Shown in pieces: positions 31,740 to 42,300 of a DNA stretch of 64,000 nt (its first letter is position 1; every line of letters begins with the position of its first letter). The DNA is from Lithodes maja (taxonomy: Eukaryota; Arthropoda; Malacostraca; Decapoda; Lithodidae): NCBI GenBank assembly GCA_037953745.1, contig JBAKBP010013033.1, forward strand, positions 1-64,000, read 5' to 3'. Both the position numbers and the translations under genes were made by a program. The notes beneath the pieces are model-generated. The model saw only the letters and a program-made list of their open reading frames with translations, searched no databases and was not told the DNA's origin.

Positions 31740-32682
31740 TGACCATAGGGTCAGCTAATAGGGCTCTTCTTAACCAACCATAATTGGCTTTTCTGAAGTC
31801 AGGTATTAATGTTGTATTCTCTCTGGTATTACCTTTCCATTGTATATTAAAATACACAGAATTGTGGTCATTATTTCCTAGCTGGTCCCCTATCTCTACA
31901 TTATTTACCATATGTTCATTGTTACTGAAAACTAAATCGAGAATATTATTACCTCTAGTCGGCGTATCTATGAATTGAAATAAAAAACTATCTTGTACTA
32001 CCTCTATAAACTCCTCAGAATCAGAGTCTCCTATTTGATGTTGCCAATCTATATTCGGAAAATTAAAATCCCCCATAATGCACACATTGCTAAATCTTTA
32101 TGCCATTTTAATTTCCTCCCATAATGACGTTCCGTCATTTCTACTCATATTTGGCGGTCTATACATAACTCCAATAACTATGGTCTCACTACCTTCGTTA
32201 ACCTCTACCCAAACACTTTCATTATCGTTATTTAGTCTAATACCTGATTTAATACAGCTTTTTAATGTACTCCTGACAAACACTGCTATACCGCCACCCC
32301 TCTTACTTGTTCAGTCATATTTAAACAAACTATATCCTGGTATATCAAATTCTGCTAAAAAATGCCTGGTTTCTGTATTAATCCACGTTTCAGTTAGCGC
32401 TATTATGTCTATATTTTCTTTGCTAACAAGGGCTCTAAGTTCGTTCATTTTGTTACATAGACTCCTACAGTTTGTGTAATATACTCTCAATTTACTTCTT
32501 TTCTTTATATCTAATTTACCTTTATTTCTAACGACATTTCCATCTTCCGTTGCACCATCACTACTATCATTTGCAATATAGTCATCATTTTTAGCATGAA
32601 ACTGAATATCCTTATCGCTTTCGCCTGACACTAAAATTGTTCCATTTAACCTCTCATTTACACTCTCAATATTTCTGTTCAA
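31740..32682 (-). pseudogene. CR1-like LINE ORF2, endonuclease part, two stops
   Basis: This is the upstream half of the element whose RT is at 26131-28399. A single frame from about 32682 to the LINE-B junction carries LRVYYTNCRSLCNKMNELR, DIIALTETWIN (catalytic Glu), GGGIAVFVRS, IGVMYRPPN, IMGDFNFPNIDW (catalytic Asp) and NILDLVFSNN. QLGNNDHNSVYF (catalytic Asp-His) and PDFRKANYGWLRRALLA close it. In-frame stops are TGA at 32311-32313 and TAA at 32098-32100. This APE-type endonuclease nicks the chromosomal target. No ATG lies at the junction with ORF1: the upstream reading overlaps the ORF1 stop, and the true start is unclear. Confidence 0.88.
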
Positions 32683-33710
32683 AACCCCACAACCACCCTA
32701 TCTAAAGAACTAGCTAATGTAGAAACCCCTAACCGTGAAAGATGAACCCCATCCCTTGTGTACATCCCATCTCTCCCATAGAAGCTATCCCAGTTATCAA
32801 TGAATGGTATTACTTTTTCTTTGCAATATTTCTCCAAACGGCAATTGACTCCAATCGCCCTGGATGTCCATTCCTTGGGAACTCCTCTTCTGGGTAGGAT
32901 ACAATGTACTACAGGGATCCCTCCCTTCATCCTAACCTTATCTAACACATCCCGATACTGCTGCAGCAGTTCCTCACTTCTACCCTTACCAACATCGTTA
33001 CTCCCGGCACTGAGACAGATAATGGGGTTATCTCCACTATCTTCCAAGATGTGGTCCATCTTCTCTAAAACCCTCCCAACTCCATGGCCAGGCAGACACA
33101 CAACCTTCCTAAGTTTAATGCGGGTAGCCCTAACTAAATGTCTTACCATGGAGTCGCCCACAATCGACACAGACTTACCTTCTCGGAACACAGACTTACC
33201 TTTCCCTCGGTAGGATCCAGCAGCTGCAGTTGGAGAACCCCCGGTGGTGGCAGAAGCTCCCTTGGTGGTGGTGGGGGTGGTGGTGGTGGTAGGTAGCACA
33301 GCATCAGCGGTTGGAGCTGAGTCGGCGGCAGGCACTTCGTCTAATCCTCCCTTATCCTGACTATCTTTTCCCTCACATTCGTCTCGCAAAGGAGAGAATG
33401 TATTTGTCACACTCATACCTATTCTACTATCCTGCTTCTTGAGTGTGACTTTCCCACCCGTATTTTTAACAACCTGCCATGAATACAATTTTTCATCAAC
33501 TTCCTCCCTTTTCCCCTTACTCGACTTAATTTCCTCTTGGCTAAGCTTGAAAGCTAGATTTTCGTCTTTAATCAAATCCACTTCCCTCTGAAGTTTAACA
33601 TTAACCTCCCATAGAGCCAAGACCTCTTCCTTCACCACAACCATCTCTTCCCTTACCTGGAGAATAAGATGATGCAGTTCAGTAAAGGACTCGCACTCCA
33701 TACCTGACAT
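32679..33710 (-). CDS. CR1-like LINE ORF1 with SGNH-hydrolase (esterase) domain
   Basis: The intact frame gives 343 residues from the ATG at 33710 (MSGMECESF). The frame is open further upstream but offers only a non-ATG start. Residues 15-70 look like a coiled coil (LILQVREEMVVVKEEVLALW). A Ser/Thr/Ala-rich linker with a Thr run follows (about 130-180). A C-terminal SGNH-hydrolase domain shows SVSIVGDSMVRHLV (Gly-Asp-Ser block, nucleophile Ser), ICLSAGSNDVGKG (Gly-x-Asn-Asp block) and MYTRDGVHLSRLG (Asp-x-x-His block). The catalytic set is therefore visible. Esterase-type ORF1 proteins are established in CR1 elements, and their role in retrotransposition is thought to involve RNP formation or membrane association. 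It is the only intact frame of this element, because ORF2 is broken. Confidence 0.88.
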   Translation of the reverse strand: MSGMECESFTELHHLILQVREEMVVVKEEVLALWEVNVKLQREVDLIKDENLAFKLSQEEIKSSKGKREEVDEKLYSWQVVKNTGGKVTLKKQDSRIGMSVTNTFSPLRDECEGKDSQDKGGLDEVPAADSAPTADAVLPTTTTTPTTTKGASATTGGSPTAAAGSYRGKGKSVFREGKSVSIVGDSMVRHLVRATRIKLRKVVCLPGHGVGRVLEKMDHILEDSGDNPIICLSAGSNDVGKGRSEELLQQYRDVLDKVRMKGGIPVVHCILPRRGVPKEWTSRAIGVNCRLEKYCKEKVIPFIDNWDSFYGRDGMYTRDGVHLSRLGVSTLASSLDRVVVGF

Positions 33711-34309
33711 GATCCCAAAAAGCTTAGCGAGGAGCAAACAACTAAGTACAGAAAACAAAAACAAATAAGTCAACTAACAGCTAAAAACTGAGCTAAAACA
33801 CTTTTATATATACACGAGTGCACTGCCTCCAAACACAGGTAGGTGCGTATGGTCACTGGGTCACGAGCAGGTGGTCCGGGCAGGAACTCAAATTAACACA
33901 ACCTCCTCCTGTCACTGACTGAACTGAACTGATATGGTGTTATCGCCACGGTGAAGGAGAGAGCCTGGAGGGGGTGAGTTTTGTCTCTAGGTGATACAGG
34001 CCGAGTCACTTCTATTTATTTATTATAATTTGTTTTTCCTCTGGGTAATCTAGCAGAATGTGTATTAATACTCGGCACACTGTGTTTGTTTTAACTATTA
34101 TTTTGTATGTATTTAATATTTCTTTATTGTGGTTATTCGACTACTGTAGAGTTGGATCAGACTTGGAGATGGTGCAGAGTCGATCACTTACCCTATTCGA
34201 CAGCATAACTCAATTCGGCAACAACCCAAAACATTTTAGCCTCACGGCCCAAACGACCCCTCTGCCCAGAACAGTCCCTCAGCTTTAAACGGCCGCTCGA
34301 CCAAAAATG
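33711..34309. other. CR1 5' leader and spacer, no gene seen
   Basis: The first about 100-250 bases are probably the 5' UTR of the CR1-like LINE. The remainder has no recognised signal. A stretch at 34190-34300 has short repeated words of type AACTCAATTCGGC but no clear unit. Confidence 0.5.
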
Positions 34310-35145
34310 ACCCTGTGGAGGAACCCCAATTCAGTGACTCAGTCATGGCTCAAAACAGTTAAATTGTTACTTTCAATGCATCCAAGACCCACTTTTGTCT
34401 TCTATCAACCAGTCTCAATCTTCCACAAGACAATCACTTACTCTTCAACAATACACAAATCAACTTTTCATTCATCTTCTCTCAATATTCCTGATGTATC
34501 TTTTTCATATGACCTTTCTTGGAATCATATAACCACTCTTGCTAAAACAGCTTCCCAGAAGTTGGTGTGCTCGACCTTCACCGAAGTTTTTCAGCCCCTC
34601 ACAGACTCTTGTCTGTATGGGGGCACACTGCGCCCATGTGTCCAGTTTTGTTTGCATATGTGAGGTGGTTCCACCCATACCGCACTCTCGAAAGAGTAAT
34701 GTCAAAAGCATTTCGCCTCATCAACTCAGTTCCTCTCACTAGTTCCCTACAATCTGTTTCTATACACCATAATGTTGCATCTATTTCACTCTTCTATTGT
34801 TATTACAACATTGAGTGTTCTTCAGAGCTTTCTCAGTGCACACTCTCTTGTGACGAGTGTGAGGCACCAGTTTTTCAGCGAAGTCCCACTCATATTCTGT
34901 CCAGCTCTCCTACCCCCAAAATAGCAAATTTGCTCAGTCTTCTACTCAACAAGTGAACTGTGGGCCTCTTTCCCTCAATACATTTTTCCTTCATCTTATG
35001 AGTTAGACTGCGTTAAACATTAGTGAGTCCAGGTATTTTGACCTCAACGTCCCTTAAATTTGGCTCTCTGTCACTATTCTGGCTTTGGGAGAAACACTCA
35101 TTACAGGCATCCTGCCTTTTGTCTCCTTCATACACATAGCAAACA
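34310..35145 (+). pseudogene. LINE-B related copy, old and decayed
   Basis: The plus strand parallels the last third of LINE-B ORF2 with many changes. Landmarks are AATGCATCCAAGACC, CTCTTCAACAATACACAAATCAAC, CTCTCAATATTCCTG, AGCTTCCCAGAAGTTG, and near the end AACGTCCCTT and CTCATTACAGGCAT. Several frameshifts divide it into short frames. It ends near CACATAGCAAACA at about 35140 without a clean poly(A). It is much more diverged than the copies at 24850 and 28400, so it represents an older wave or sister family. Confidence 0.82.
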
Positions 35146-35529
35146 TTTTTGATTCAGTGAAGTCCCATAACCCATGGTCAATACCGACCTCACTGCCCTA
35201 AATCACCCTACAAAGCAAAGTATTTTGATGTGACCAATTACGGCCCTGTGGCCCAAATGACCCCATGGCCCCTGTTGTTATTTGTATTCGGTAAGTAAAA
35301 GTTTAATGTATATGGAGTAACACTTAAATTGTTGTGCTGATTACTACCAAATCCCCTGTGATGCGTTGTGTAGCGCTCTTAAAACTGTCCATTACCTGCT
35401 GTCATGCGAGTTCATTGTAAACATGTAAATGGACCTACGGTAGGATATTTCTATTAAATATGTCGTTTTACATTAACAGTAGTTACTGTATTATCGTACT
35501 TTTAATATTTCATTATTATCATAATCATC
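35146..35529. other. Spacer, no gene seen
   Basis: Nothing recognised. Confidence 0.5.
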
Positions 35530-36400
35530 ATTAACAGCAGCCTTAGTTATTCCACTGCATGACAAAGGCCTCTCCCAAACATTTCTACTGTAGCTGGGCA
35601 GATGTTATCCTGTTCCATCCTACTTCAGCAATCGTCCGATCTCATCCCTCCATCTGGTTTCTGTCTATCCCTTCCCCTAGCTCCATCTATATATTCTCAC
35701 CCTTTTGCTTAATGTGTCCATCTGTTAACATCTTCATCTCTTCATTAACATCTCTTCTAAGTATATGATCTGGCCAAGCCCAATTATATATATATAGTAA
35801 TGCGATTAACTTCTAAGTCTTTTCTCTTTTCCAAGAGTCTCTCTTCTTGTATCTCAAAGTTATTGCTAACATTATCCTCTCCATATTTTTACGAGCACTA
35901 TAGTTTGCGTTCAAGAAACTTTGTTATTCTCCAAGTTTCTGATCCGTAAATTAGTACAGGAAGGTCACATTGATTGTATACTATACTGTTCTCTTTAATG
36001 TAAGGGGTAACTTGCTTTTCATAATATATTTCTGCTTACCAAATGTGCTCCATTCCATATCAATCCTTGGTTTGATTTTTCTAGAGTGATCCGAGTTCGT
36101 ATTTATAACCTGGCCTAGGTTATTAAATATTCTTCCACTGAATCTGGCCCATCATCCTATAACTTGATTTGTTGTGGTTTCACATGATCATTCAACTTAC
36201 TCTTAGGTTTCTTTCTATTAATTTTCAACACTGCCTTTAAGGCTTTCTCTGTCTAAATCATTCAACATTTGTTGTAAATCATCTCCTGAGTCGCTAGAAA
36301 GAACTTTGTCATCAACGAATCTGAGGTTGATAAGATGTTCTTCATTAACATATTTTTTTGTATTTATTGCCCCATTCAAGATTCCAAATTATTGGATATA
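35530..36400 (-). pseudogene. LINE RT C-terminal region, heavily decayed
   Basis: Read on the minus strand, scattered blocks keep the order of a non-LTR RT C-terminus: a DDLQQMLNDL-type segment near 36270, KINRKKPKSKLNDHVKP near 36200, then motifs of the DGPDSVEEY type. Late in the sequence come LGLARSY and RGRDRQKPDGGMRSDD near 35650, which recalls the G-R-P-x-x-R-W-R-D tail of RTE-like proteins. Stops and frameshifts occur every few dozen codons. Neither end is clear. It is distinct from the family at 1-1915. Confidence 0.6.
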
Positions 36401-37282
36401 TTGCATTGTGAAGTATAACAAATTGCTGGAGTATCAATACACGTTATAGTTCGATAATTTTAATACATACAGTAACATTTCAAATATAAGGAACCACTAA
36501 AAAATAAAAAAATAAAAAAAATAATACAATAATCATAATTATCGTTTAGCTTATTATGTTGCCTTTACATATACCTTTACCTACTCAACTGTGTATGGGC
36601 GGAGCTTATTAACATCAATGCGCTTGTTTCACTGGAGTCGTGCCCGCTGAACCACCATGTATGTAAATTGTTCAAACCTACTGCCAATGTGTGGCTAGGA
36701 CTTTGGCATACCCCTGGTCTACGACTTACCACCGTGACTGTACATGTGCTATAGCCAGTATGGCTGGAGTGAACAATGAGTCCACGAGTGTATGTGACAA
36801 TACCAAGATCCAGGACAGTGGGTCTCAGGCCAGGCGGGAGTGGGTCGAAATAATTTTGTTTGAGGTGGTGGCAGGTGGGATAAACATTGACAGATGTCTT
36901 GATTACTGACTATAAGCACGGGTGGTAGACAATAGACATAGTGACACACTTGACAACACACATGACATTGCCACGGGAATACACATCAGAATACTAATAA
37001 CCACCACCAAGTCAACATGTCTCACTGCCGTGAGGTATGACCTCTCAGAAACACTTTGATTGTAAATCAACTTTGCGAGACACTGACCGATAGTGATGCC
37101 TCGATATCAGCCAGTGCGTTATGGCTACACTCATCCTGCATGCTCAAGAAAAGATTATATGAGTCGAGTGCGAGTGGTTGGCGAGCAAGGTTAGGGTCAT
37201 TGCCCTTAACTCCAGGTTCATCGGCGACCCCAGCCCGACCTTCTCTTAATGCGACCTTCTCCCCCGCATGATGCAGCTGACC
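36401..37282. other. Spacer with one unclassified repeat module
   Basis: The block at about 36700-36850 matches the repeat modules at 21117-21420 and 22345-22560 (TGACTGTACATGTGCTATAG, CCAGTATGGCTGGAGT). Otherwise nothing was recognised. The last four bases belong to the gypsy target site. Confidence 0.5.
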
Positions 37283-37286
37283 CCAA
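37283..37286 (+). other. Target-site duplication of gypsy element, left copy
   Basis: CCAA precedes the 5' LTR. The same CCAA follows the 3' LTR at 45500-45503. A 4-bp duplication is usual for Ty3/gypsy integrases. Confidence 0.88.
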
Positions 37287-39128
37287 TGTGACGCATGTCG
37301 AGTATGAGCATGCTGTACAGAACGCCCAGTCAGGCCCCACTCTCGCTAGGATCGTCAGGGCAGGAACTTTGGCTGTAGTCTGTGTAGAGTTTCCTAACTC
37401 AGTTTATGTGAACCGTTGTACTATAAGTATTATCATTATGTATTTTGTTTTCTTCTAAGTCAACGAGTTCTATTTTATATCATTAGATATAAGTATTGTG
37501 TGTGGGATTTATATATATATAATGATGCGAAGAGAGAGAGAGTTATGTAACACCGACCAGTGAGCGCGCCACGAGGGGTAGGCCTAATTCCCTCCTCCCT
37601 TCCTCCCTTTCAGCGCGTGGGAAGTTCTTTGTCAATCCCAGATTGAGAGTATATGACGTCATGATTGCCAGTGGGCGGTCCTTAAGTAGTTTGAGATATG
37701 CCGCTAGAGGGCCGAGTATAAAAAGAGAGGTTTTTGCCACCATGCTTCAGAACTCATCAGGCAAAGCGACTTCTCATATCCCTTGCAACTATCCATATTC
37801 TTCCGACTGATGTGAACTTTCTCTACTCTCTGAACAGCCTATCTTCTTCCCTTCTCGACCCTTTATAACCTCAATGACCCCTTTGGTGCAGATTTAGTCA
37901 GCCAAAGTATTATCGCTTGAGTTCTCACGAGATAAGTGCCTGTTAGATAGCCTATTTTTGGAAGGGTTAACTAGAATAGGATTGATTGATGTTTGTTGCA
38001 CTCGTATATGTATTTCCCTGTGTACTATTATTCATGTTCCTGTTTTCTGCTGGTTTAGGTAATGCTAGACTGGGATAGGGTTCCTCGAGTTGTGATTTCC
38101 TATGAGTGCTAGGTTGGTTGAACCAGCACAATTGCAACGGAGACGTGGGAAGCCTAGGGGGTCTTTTTGATTGTGTACCGTGGGAGTTTAGCACTGTGTT
38201 GCGAGTGAGGGCTTTTGCCTGTGCCACCCAACACTGTGCTATCTCATTTGCTTGACTTTGAGAGGATCGCCAGGAGAGAACCAGATACTAGTGATCTGGA
38301 TCTCTCAAGAGAGCATCCCGTCAATTACCGTAATTTGGCCGCACAGTCTTAAGGACCTCGCTAGGCTACGAGCCGCTTGCTCAGCCATTGTCTCTTAACC
38401 TTAGATATCCCAGCTAGACTTTGCTCGACCAGCAGATACAGCATAGTATTGAAGCTTCTCCTTATGTATATTATTGTTTAAGCACTATTGATTTCATGTG
38501 TGGCACGCTTAGCTACTTCAGAGATTAGTGGCCCACGAGCACAATCTTAGTAGGCTATTGCCAGTGCATTGTCGGAGTACTTCTTCTTAATGTTTGCCAT
38601 ATCCTATTGCTTATTCTTATAATTCTTCTTATGTCAATTTAAAGCCTTTAATTACCAGTGAGTTATTCATTAAATTGCTGTTCAAAATCCGATACTTACT
38701 TCTTATGAGTATTCGAGAAGCATCTAACTTATCAGAAGATTCCTTGCTTGATGCTCGAGGACTATTGTTTAACGTAACGTAATAGTGCCGATCCGAAGTA
38801 GAGGGTGGAGGACTTCTTAAGTTCTTAGTTCAAGGGTGGATTACTTCGGCTTCGGCCAACACTATTCTTTAGTGTTGTAGTACTTTCTTCTTTGTTTGAT
38901 TGTTGACCAGACTAGATAACTCCCGTCTTGTTATTAGTCTGTTGTGTGAAACGCTAGTACCGAGTTCTTGTATACCCCGTTATAGCAGATAGAACTCTGG
39001 AGGGTAGTGGCGTTTTTTGTTCGGCTGGCAGTACTCTGGGGTTGGGATCGTGTGTTTCCGTTGTGGCAGCGAGCCATACTCGAGTCCTGTGTAAGAGCCC
39101 TAGTGTACCCGAGTGCCCGGTCGTAACA
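37287..39128 (+). repeat. 5' LTR, 1842 bp
   Basis: TGTGACGC...GTAACA. It contains a TATA box at 37717 and a repeated A/T-rich hexamer region near 37511-37522. Its copy is at 43658-45499 at a constant offset. Short open frames inside it are not genes. Confidence 0.95.
37717..37724 (+). promoter_or_regulatory. TATA box of 5' LTR
   Basis: TATAAAAA in the context GAGTATAAAAAGAGAG. The expected start is about 30 bases downstream, near TTCAGAACTC at 37746. The identical box is at 44088 in the 3' LTR. Confidence 0.6.
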
Positions 39129-39130
39129 AA

Positions 39131-39140
39131 TGGCGACCTT
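39131..39140 (+). promoter_or_regulatory. Primer binding site
   Basis: TGGCGACC begins two bases after the 5' LTR. It would pair with a tRNA ending GGTCGCCA, consistent with a tRNA-Arg as used by mdg1/412-type elements. Complementarity beyond eight bases could not be checked. Confidence 0.6.
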
Positions 39141-39343
39141 GCTTAGGATTTTGTGAACAGTATAATTTTTTGCAGAGTTGTACAACATTTGTTTGTTGGT
39201 ACTTTAGCGTACATATTGAAGAATATTTTTTTTTGTAAGGCAATTAGGAGAGCATTTAAGAGACTCCAGTTAATTTAGTAATTAGTGCTTGCATAAGGGA
39301 GTTTAACACTTTTGTCTCGAGAATTTTTTTGGTGAACTTCAGT

Positions 39344-42300
39344 ATGTCGGGCCCTAGTACTGACGAGGAGCGAGAGATGCTAAGTGAGGAGGTGACGTTA
39401 GTAACTAGTGAGGAGGATGCTAGACTTTTTGTGAGTAAGCAGTACCATGTGACGGAGGAGAGGCTGACTGGGGTGAATGTTTATGGCTTGCACCTGATAG
39501 CCAAGGTTTTGGGTCTATCCAATGTAGGAGGGATGTCCAAGGGGGAGCTGATTTCCTGGGTGTTGCGTGGGCGACATGGGGTTTCGGAGGAGAGGGCGTT
39601 TGGGGGGGTTCCTCCCCAGATCCCCTCTCACTCGACTCCCACAGTGCCGTCCACTCAGTTACCGGAGGTTAGCACTCTCCCACAGAGGGATGAGCATTGG
39701 AAGATTGGAGTGCCCTCGGGCGGTGCGTATGGTGGTTCCCCAGTTCTTGCCCCCCCTCCTTCAGTAGTGGCAGCTCCCTCTTCCGGCCTGTCTCCTGAGA
39801 TGATATTTAAACTCGAGCTTGCTAAAATGGAGAATGAGGCTAGGAAGCAGGAGAATGAGACTAGGAGGCATGAGATTGAGGCTGAGTCTAGGAGGCAGGA
39901 GAATGAGACTAGGAAGCATGAGATTGAGGTTAGGAGGCAGGAGGATGAGACCAGGAGGCACGAGGCTGAGCTTAGGTACGACTCAGAGAAATATTGTGCT
40001 CAAATAGATTTAGATAAGACTCGTGCAGAGTCGACAGGGATTCGGATGGGCCGTGAGGGCCAAGTAAGAGAACAGTCCTTGTCCCACTTAGTCAAGTTGG
40101 TGCCGGCATTTAGTGAAACTGAAGTCACAGAATTTTTTAATCGTTTTGAGAAAAAGTGTAGGGAGCATAATTGGCCTGAAGAGAAGTGGGCAGCTCTGGT
40201 CTCCTCAAGACTTACGGGTAAGGGTCTGAAGGCTTATGATGCACTGCCTTTAGAGTCTTGCATTGACTACCCAGTATTGAAGAGAGCTGTCCTACGGGCA
40301 TACGAGTTGCAACCAGAAACATATCGATTGAAGTTTCGGGGTGTTACGAAGACTAGGGAGGCGACCTTTCTTGAACATGCCCGGGACTTAAAAGATGCAC
40401 TTGCTAACTGGACACGTTCTGAGAAAGCTGAGACGGCCGAACAGTTGACTGAGCTGTTTCTGCTCGAGCAGTTTTATAAGTGTACTGGTGCAGATATGAC
40501 TTTAACTATTAAAGAAAAGAACCCTAAAACTCTACAGGAGGCAGCTGAGATGGCTGACCTCCGGCTATCATTAATTCGTGGGTGCGGGTCTGCCCAGCGT
40601 AGTGAGGCAGGTAACAAGGGGCGTGACACCCCACCCCCCCGAGTTAGTGATATACATTATGCAAACAAGTACAAGAGCTATGATACCAAGACTGACCACA
40701 AGACTAACACCGTCCCATTTAAGAAGGGGCCGGGCCCTTCCCAGTACCAAGGGAAGCCCAGAGGGGAGTTGGAGTGTTATCTTTGTCATGAAAAGGGGCA
40801 CTTTGCAAGAGTCTGTCCTAGCAAACCACCTACAGCAGCTGTGTCTTTGGCCTGCAACATTGGTGTGTCTCCGAAGTCTTCTGAGTTTGCCCGGGGCAGT
40901 TCGTCAGAGGCTGAGGCACAGCCAATGCAGAAGCACCTGGGAGGCTCGAACCCTGCTCAGGATGTTTTTTGCGACCATAGAGGACGGGGTTGCGTGATGT
41001 GGGCGGGGCGCAAGCATGGAGTAGAGGTCTTGCGTGATACAGGTGCTTCCCAGACTCTGATGAACAATTTGACTGGCTACCCTATAAATGCGGCTCGGGT
41101 GGTAGTGGTGCAGGGTATTAATGCAACTCGGTCATACCCGCTGGTGCGGTTGGAGTTGGAGGTGGATGGTGTGACACGTGAATTGGATGTTGGGATTGTG
41201 GAGAAACTGCCAGTGGAGGGCGTCGACCTTCTTCTCGGCAACGACTTTGCAATGCCCGCTTCTGAGGTTCTACCCTTAGTCGTTGCCGAGAGGCCGGCCG
41301 ACGTGAGTGGGGGAGAACAAGAGTGTGTCGAGCGGTGCCAGGCACAACCCATGGCGTGTGCTGTCACCCGAGCTCGGGCAGCTAAAGTGTCACAGCCTAG
41401 TCCTCCGTCTTCAGACCAGCAGAGGAACGATCAACAGGAGGAGGCTAAAGCTGGAGTTGGTTTTAAGAGTTTTGACTCGGCGGCTCTCCTGGGTGATTTA
41501 GTATTGGCACCTATGTTGGAGTCTGGAGAGGCCCCAGGACCTGTCACAGTTAGTGAGGAGGTAGGGCCGGAAGAGACTCCGGGGCAGCAACGTTGCACAC
41601 GGAGAGAAAAAAGGGTTGCTCAGTTTGATATTGGGGAAGGACTTGGGTTGCTTCGGAAGCATCTAGACAGGTTGGTTCCCTCAGATATTTGTAAACTGCA
41701 GTTGGAGGATCCGGAAGTTCAGAAGTGTGGTAATGGTGCTGTCGAGATTAAACACGAGGACGGGGAAGCATGTCATGTGAACCTGTTGGAGGAGTTTGTG
41801 AGGCAACCACCTGAGCAGCCTACTGTCCCTGCGTTGGTCTGCCGCGGCCAAGGTGGAGAAGGAGAGGGGGGCAGTAGGGCACAGGTGGAGGAGAGTAGGG
41901 ATTGTCATGTCTCGGCGAAGCAGTGGGCGGGGGACACGAGTCTGGTGGCTGTGGAAGTGCTAGAGCACCTGCCTGAGCAGCAGTGTGCAGCACTCCAGCA
42001 CCAGCTCGGTTCATACCCCACTGGTCGTGCCGAGCCCCTGAGTCTCACAACTCGGGCGGTGCGAGATGTTCCGCAGGCAGGTCATGTGACTGTTAAAAGA
42101 CCGTTAGCCTCGTTGTTTCGGTGGTTTAAGGTGGGCGACGAGGCCTTGGCATGGTTGCCAGGTCAGGGTCGACCCATGGCTGCCAAGGGTGGTGGTCAAA
42201 AGGAGGACATTGAGCAGATTGGTAAGGTCGACTGTGGTATCGCAGTGCCCGGTCGTCGCATAGCCTCCCAATGCTGCTCTAGTCTAATGCAACAGCCCTA

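Noticed and set aside
37543..38782. Short open frames inside the 5' LTR
   Set aside because: They are repeated identically in the 3' LTR and carry no domain. LTR sequence explains them.
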